Shown piece after piece: positions 62,401 through 64,000 of a stretch of 64,000 nucleotides of DNA. Both the position numbers and the translations under genes were made by a program. How positions within the stretch are numbered: the stretch's first letter is position 1; the number at the start of each line of letters is the position of its first letter. The notes below the pieces were generated by a model. The model did not search any database. It was given only the letters and a program-made list of their open reading frames with translations, and was not told the origin of the DNA. Origin of the DNA: Dromaius novaehollandiae (lineage: Eukaryota; Chordata; Aves; Casuariiformes; Dromaiidae); the NCBI RefSeq assembly GCF_036370855.1, contig NC_088099.1, positions 88,413,820 to 88,477,819 of the forward strand, written 5' to 3'.

Positions 62401-64000
62401 GGTTGTGTTTGAAATGTATTTATTTGGAAGGAGACAATAGCAATATTATCTACATTAAGAAAAAGAGTTGGAGATTTTTCTTCTATTTCCACTGAAGTCA
62501 ACTAGCTTACTCATACAACTGAGCAAGCATGCATTATACTTGGCAGGATCACCTCTGGAGAATAAGCATTTTCTTAATTGTGGCTTTTGTTCAAAGCAAT
62601 AGGAGCTGGATTCCGTCTCTTGCTGATTACATGCAAATACAGCCAGTCTTTCTGATACAGCCTTTTCATAAGCAATTAAGAAGGATTTTAACTAAATCCA
62701 GAGATAAGATCGCCTTTGAAGAATTTATTTTCTATTGACAACTAACAGTTGATTCTATAGTCTTTGCAGGAATTCAGGTTACTATATCCTGTAACCTGTA
62801 GTTCATGACTTTCAGTGGACAATGAAGGATATGGCAGTGGTGTAGAGTTCCTTCTGCATTTGTTTGTCTGTTATCTTTTCAAGTTGAAAAAGGTTTATAT
62901 GTTGAGGTAGGCAGTAAATGAGTGATGTCTCATTTAAGCTCTTTTTCAGGCCTTTCACCCTCTGTAAATACAGATGATGCACTAATGCAAATGCTCAACA
63001 GTCCAGTGCTTTCCAAAGTGTGACAAAATGTATTGGTACTGGTGATAGACATTTACTGCATGGGATTCTGTACTGAATATATATATTTACTGGAAGTAAC
63101 TACTGCAGAAAGAAGGTTATATGTTCACATAGCACGTAACATTTCTAAATAATTCATTTTAATTGTCTTCTTCATTGAATAAATTGCAGGTCATGTCATT
63201 AGATTATATAATGAGATGGTTTAAGAGCAAGCACACTATTTCAAAAGGGATATCTATATATTTTTTTTGCTTTAATGAAGATCATTTTAAAGTTCTATTG
63301 AAGAGGCAAATGCATTTCAGCATTTCTTTAAAGTTTTGACCCTGGCTGACCTCTAAGGAGTGGAGTCTTGTGCTCCAACTCAGATTAATTCCTGCATAGC
63401 TCATGTGAGCCAGTGTTAGGGCAAAGATTTGGTTTCCAGGAAATGTAGGCCTGGAAAGGTTGCTGGGAATGTGCTAACCCCTGTCTGCATTAAGTAGCAC
63501 AAAATCCCTTCCTTAATCTGAGGTATCCTATCATTTATTTAGAATGTTCTCTTCTTCAGAAGTCAAGTAGAATAATATTTGTTTACCAAAAAAGAATGAC
63601 TTTTTCACAAGAGTTTTTTTAAACAGAAATTTAAAATTGTACCCTTCATTGAAGATTTGTGAGGATTCTGTCCATTGTGTACAGTTCTTCTCGCACCTTT
63701 AAAAGCGTTAGCTGACATGAAATATATGGCATGATTCTTCTCATTGTTTAAAAGTTCAAAGTTGTGCATATATATGTATATTGATAGGTGTCTGTAATTA
63801 TACTTTTTATGCAGCCATTTTGAGATTTTAGGCATAAGTGGCCCTCTCCAAAGGCCATTGAAGTTTATGGTATATCTGATACAGATTTATTTGAGATCTG
63901 AGTCAGACTCAAATTCAGAATTGATCAGGAAAAGTTTGTAAAATCAATTACCAATAACAGCATTACAAGAATCATTCAAAAGAAAAGGGTTAGAAAACCA
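59471..64000. other. Unassigned AT-rich sequence
   Basis: No supported gene. It contains a TG-rich run at about 59770-59800, an (AAAT)n microsatellite at 60170-60193, and small ORFs of up to 103 codons without recognisable domains. 59471-59760 could be a further decayed LINE piece, but I cannot confirm it. Confidence 0.45.
60170..60193. repeat. (AAAT)n microsatellite
   Basis: About six AAAT/TAAA units in 'aaaaataaataaataaat' context. Tetranucleotide simple repeat. Confidence 0.9.

Noticed and set aside
1-64000. Bacterial- or phage-type systems (operons, CRISPR, defence islands)
   Set aside because: No long ORFs, ribosome-binding sites or clustered genes. CR1 and LTR content and composition indicate vertebrate nuclear DNA.

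Overview
This window looks like a piece of a bird (sauropsid) nuclear chromosome: AT-rich, gene-poor DNA with no intact protein-coding gene that I can support. The main evidence is the repeats. They are CR1 LINEs of several ages, one with the typical avian 3' end, and two solo LTRs of an endogenous retrovirus family. It could be an intergenic desert or a large intron; I see nothing that decides between them. No tRNA, rRNA, CRISPR or operon-like structure is visible. The open reading frames are short and of the number and kind expected by chance in DNA this AT-rich, or they lie inside transposable elements.

Layout. 1-6.6 kb: unassigned DNA with TA/CA microsatellites, a weak antisense CR1 remnant (about 0.66-0.82 kb), a 124-bp element with inverted-repeat ends (4769-4892) and a perfect 20-bp-arm hairpin (5779-5839). 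6.6-8.85 kb: a forward CR1 LINE that keeps 5' sequence, a decayed ORF1 with an SGNH/GDSL-type esterase region, two pieces of ORF2 and the 3' end, but has lost most of the endonuclease and the reverse transcriptase. 9.98-10.56 kb: an old antisense CR1 fragment. 10.6-29.8 kb: mostly unassigned AT-rich sequence with low-complexity tracts. 29.85-30.8 kb: GC/CpG-rich blocks, the last of which resembles the 3' part of an old avian LTR. 35419-36459 (+) and 41689-42625 (-): two solo LTRs of one family in opposite orientation, each with its own perfect 5-bp target-site duplication. 45.3-45.7 kb: an unclassified GC-elevated block. 46.98-47.16 kb: an antisense CR1 3' fragment. 58.06-59.47 kb: a longer antisense CR1 whose 5' segment appears inverted. 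The rest is unassigned.

The most interesting observation is the LTR pair. The first ~575 bp of the two copies differ at a single position by my reading, and then the copies abruptly become clearly diverged. That pattern suggests gene conversion between neighbouring inverted copies, or a chimeric LTR subfamily. I found no convincing new protein-based system. Repeat family assignments rest on recalled features of the families, not on a database search.
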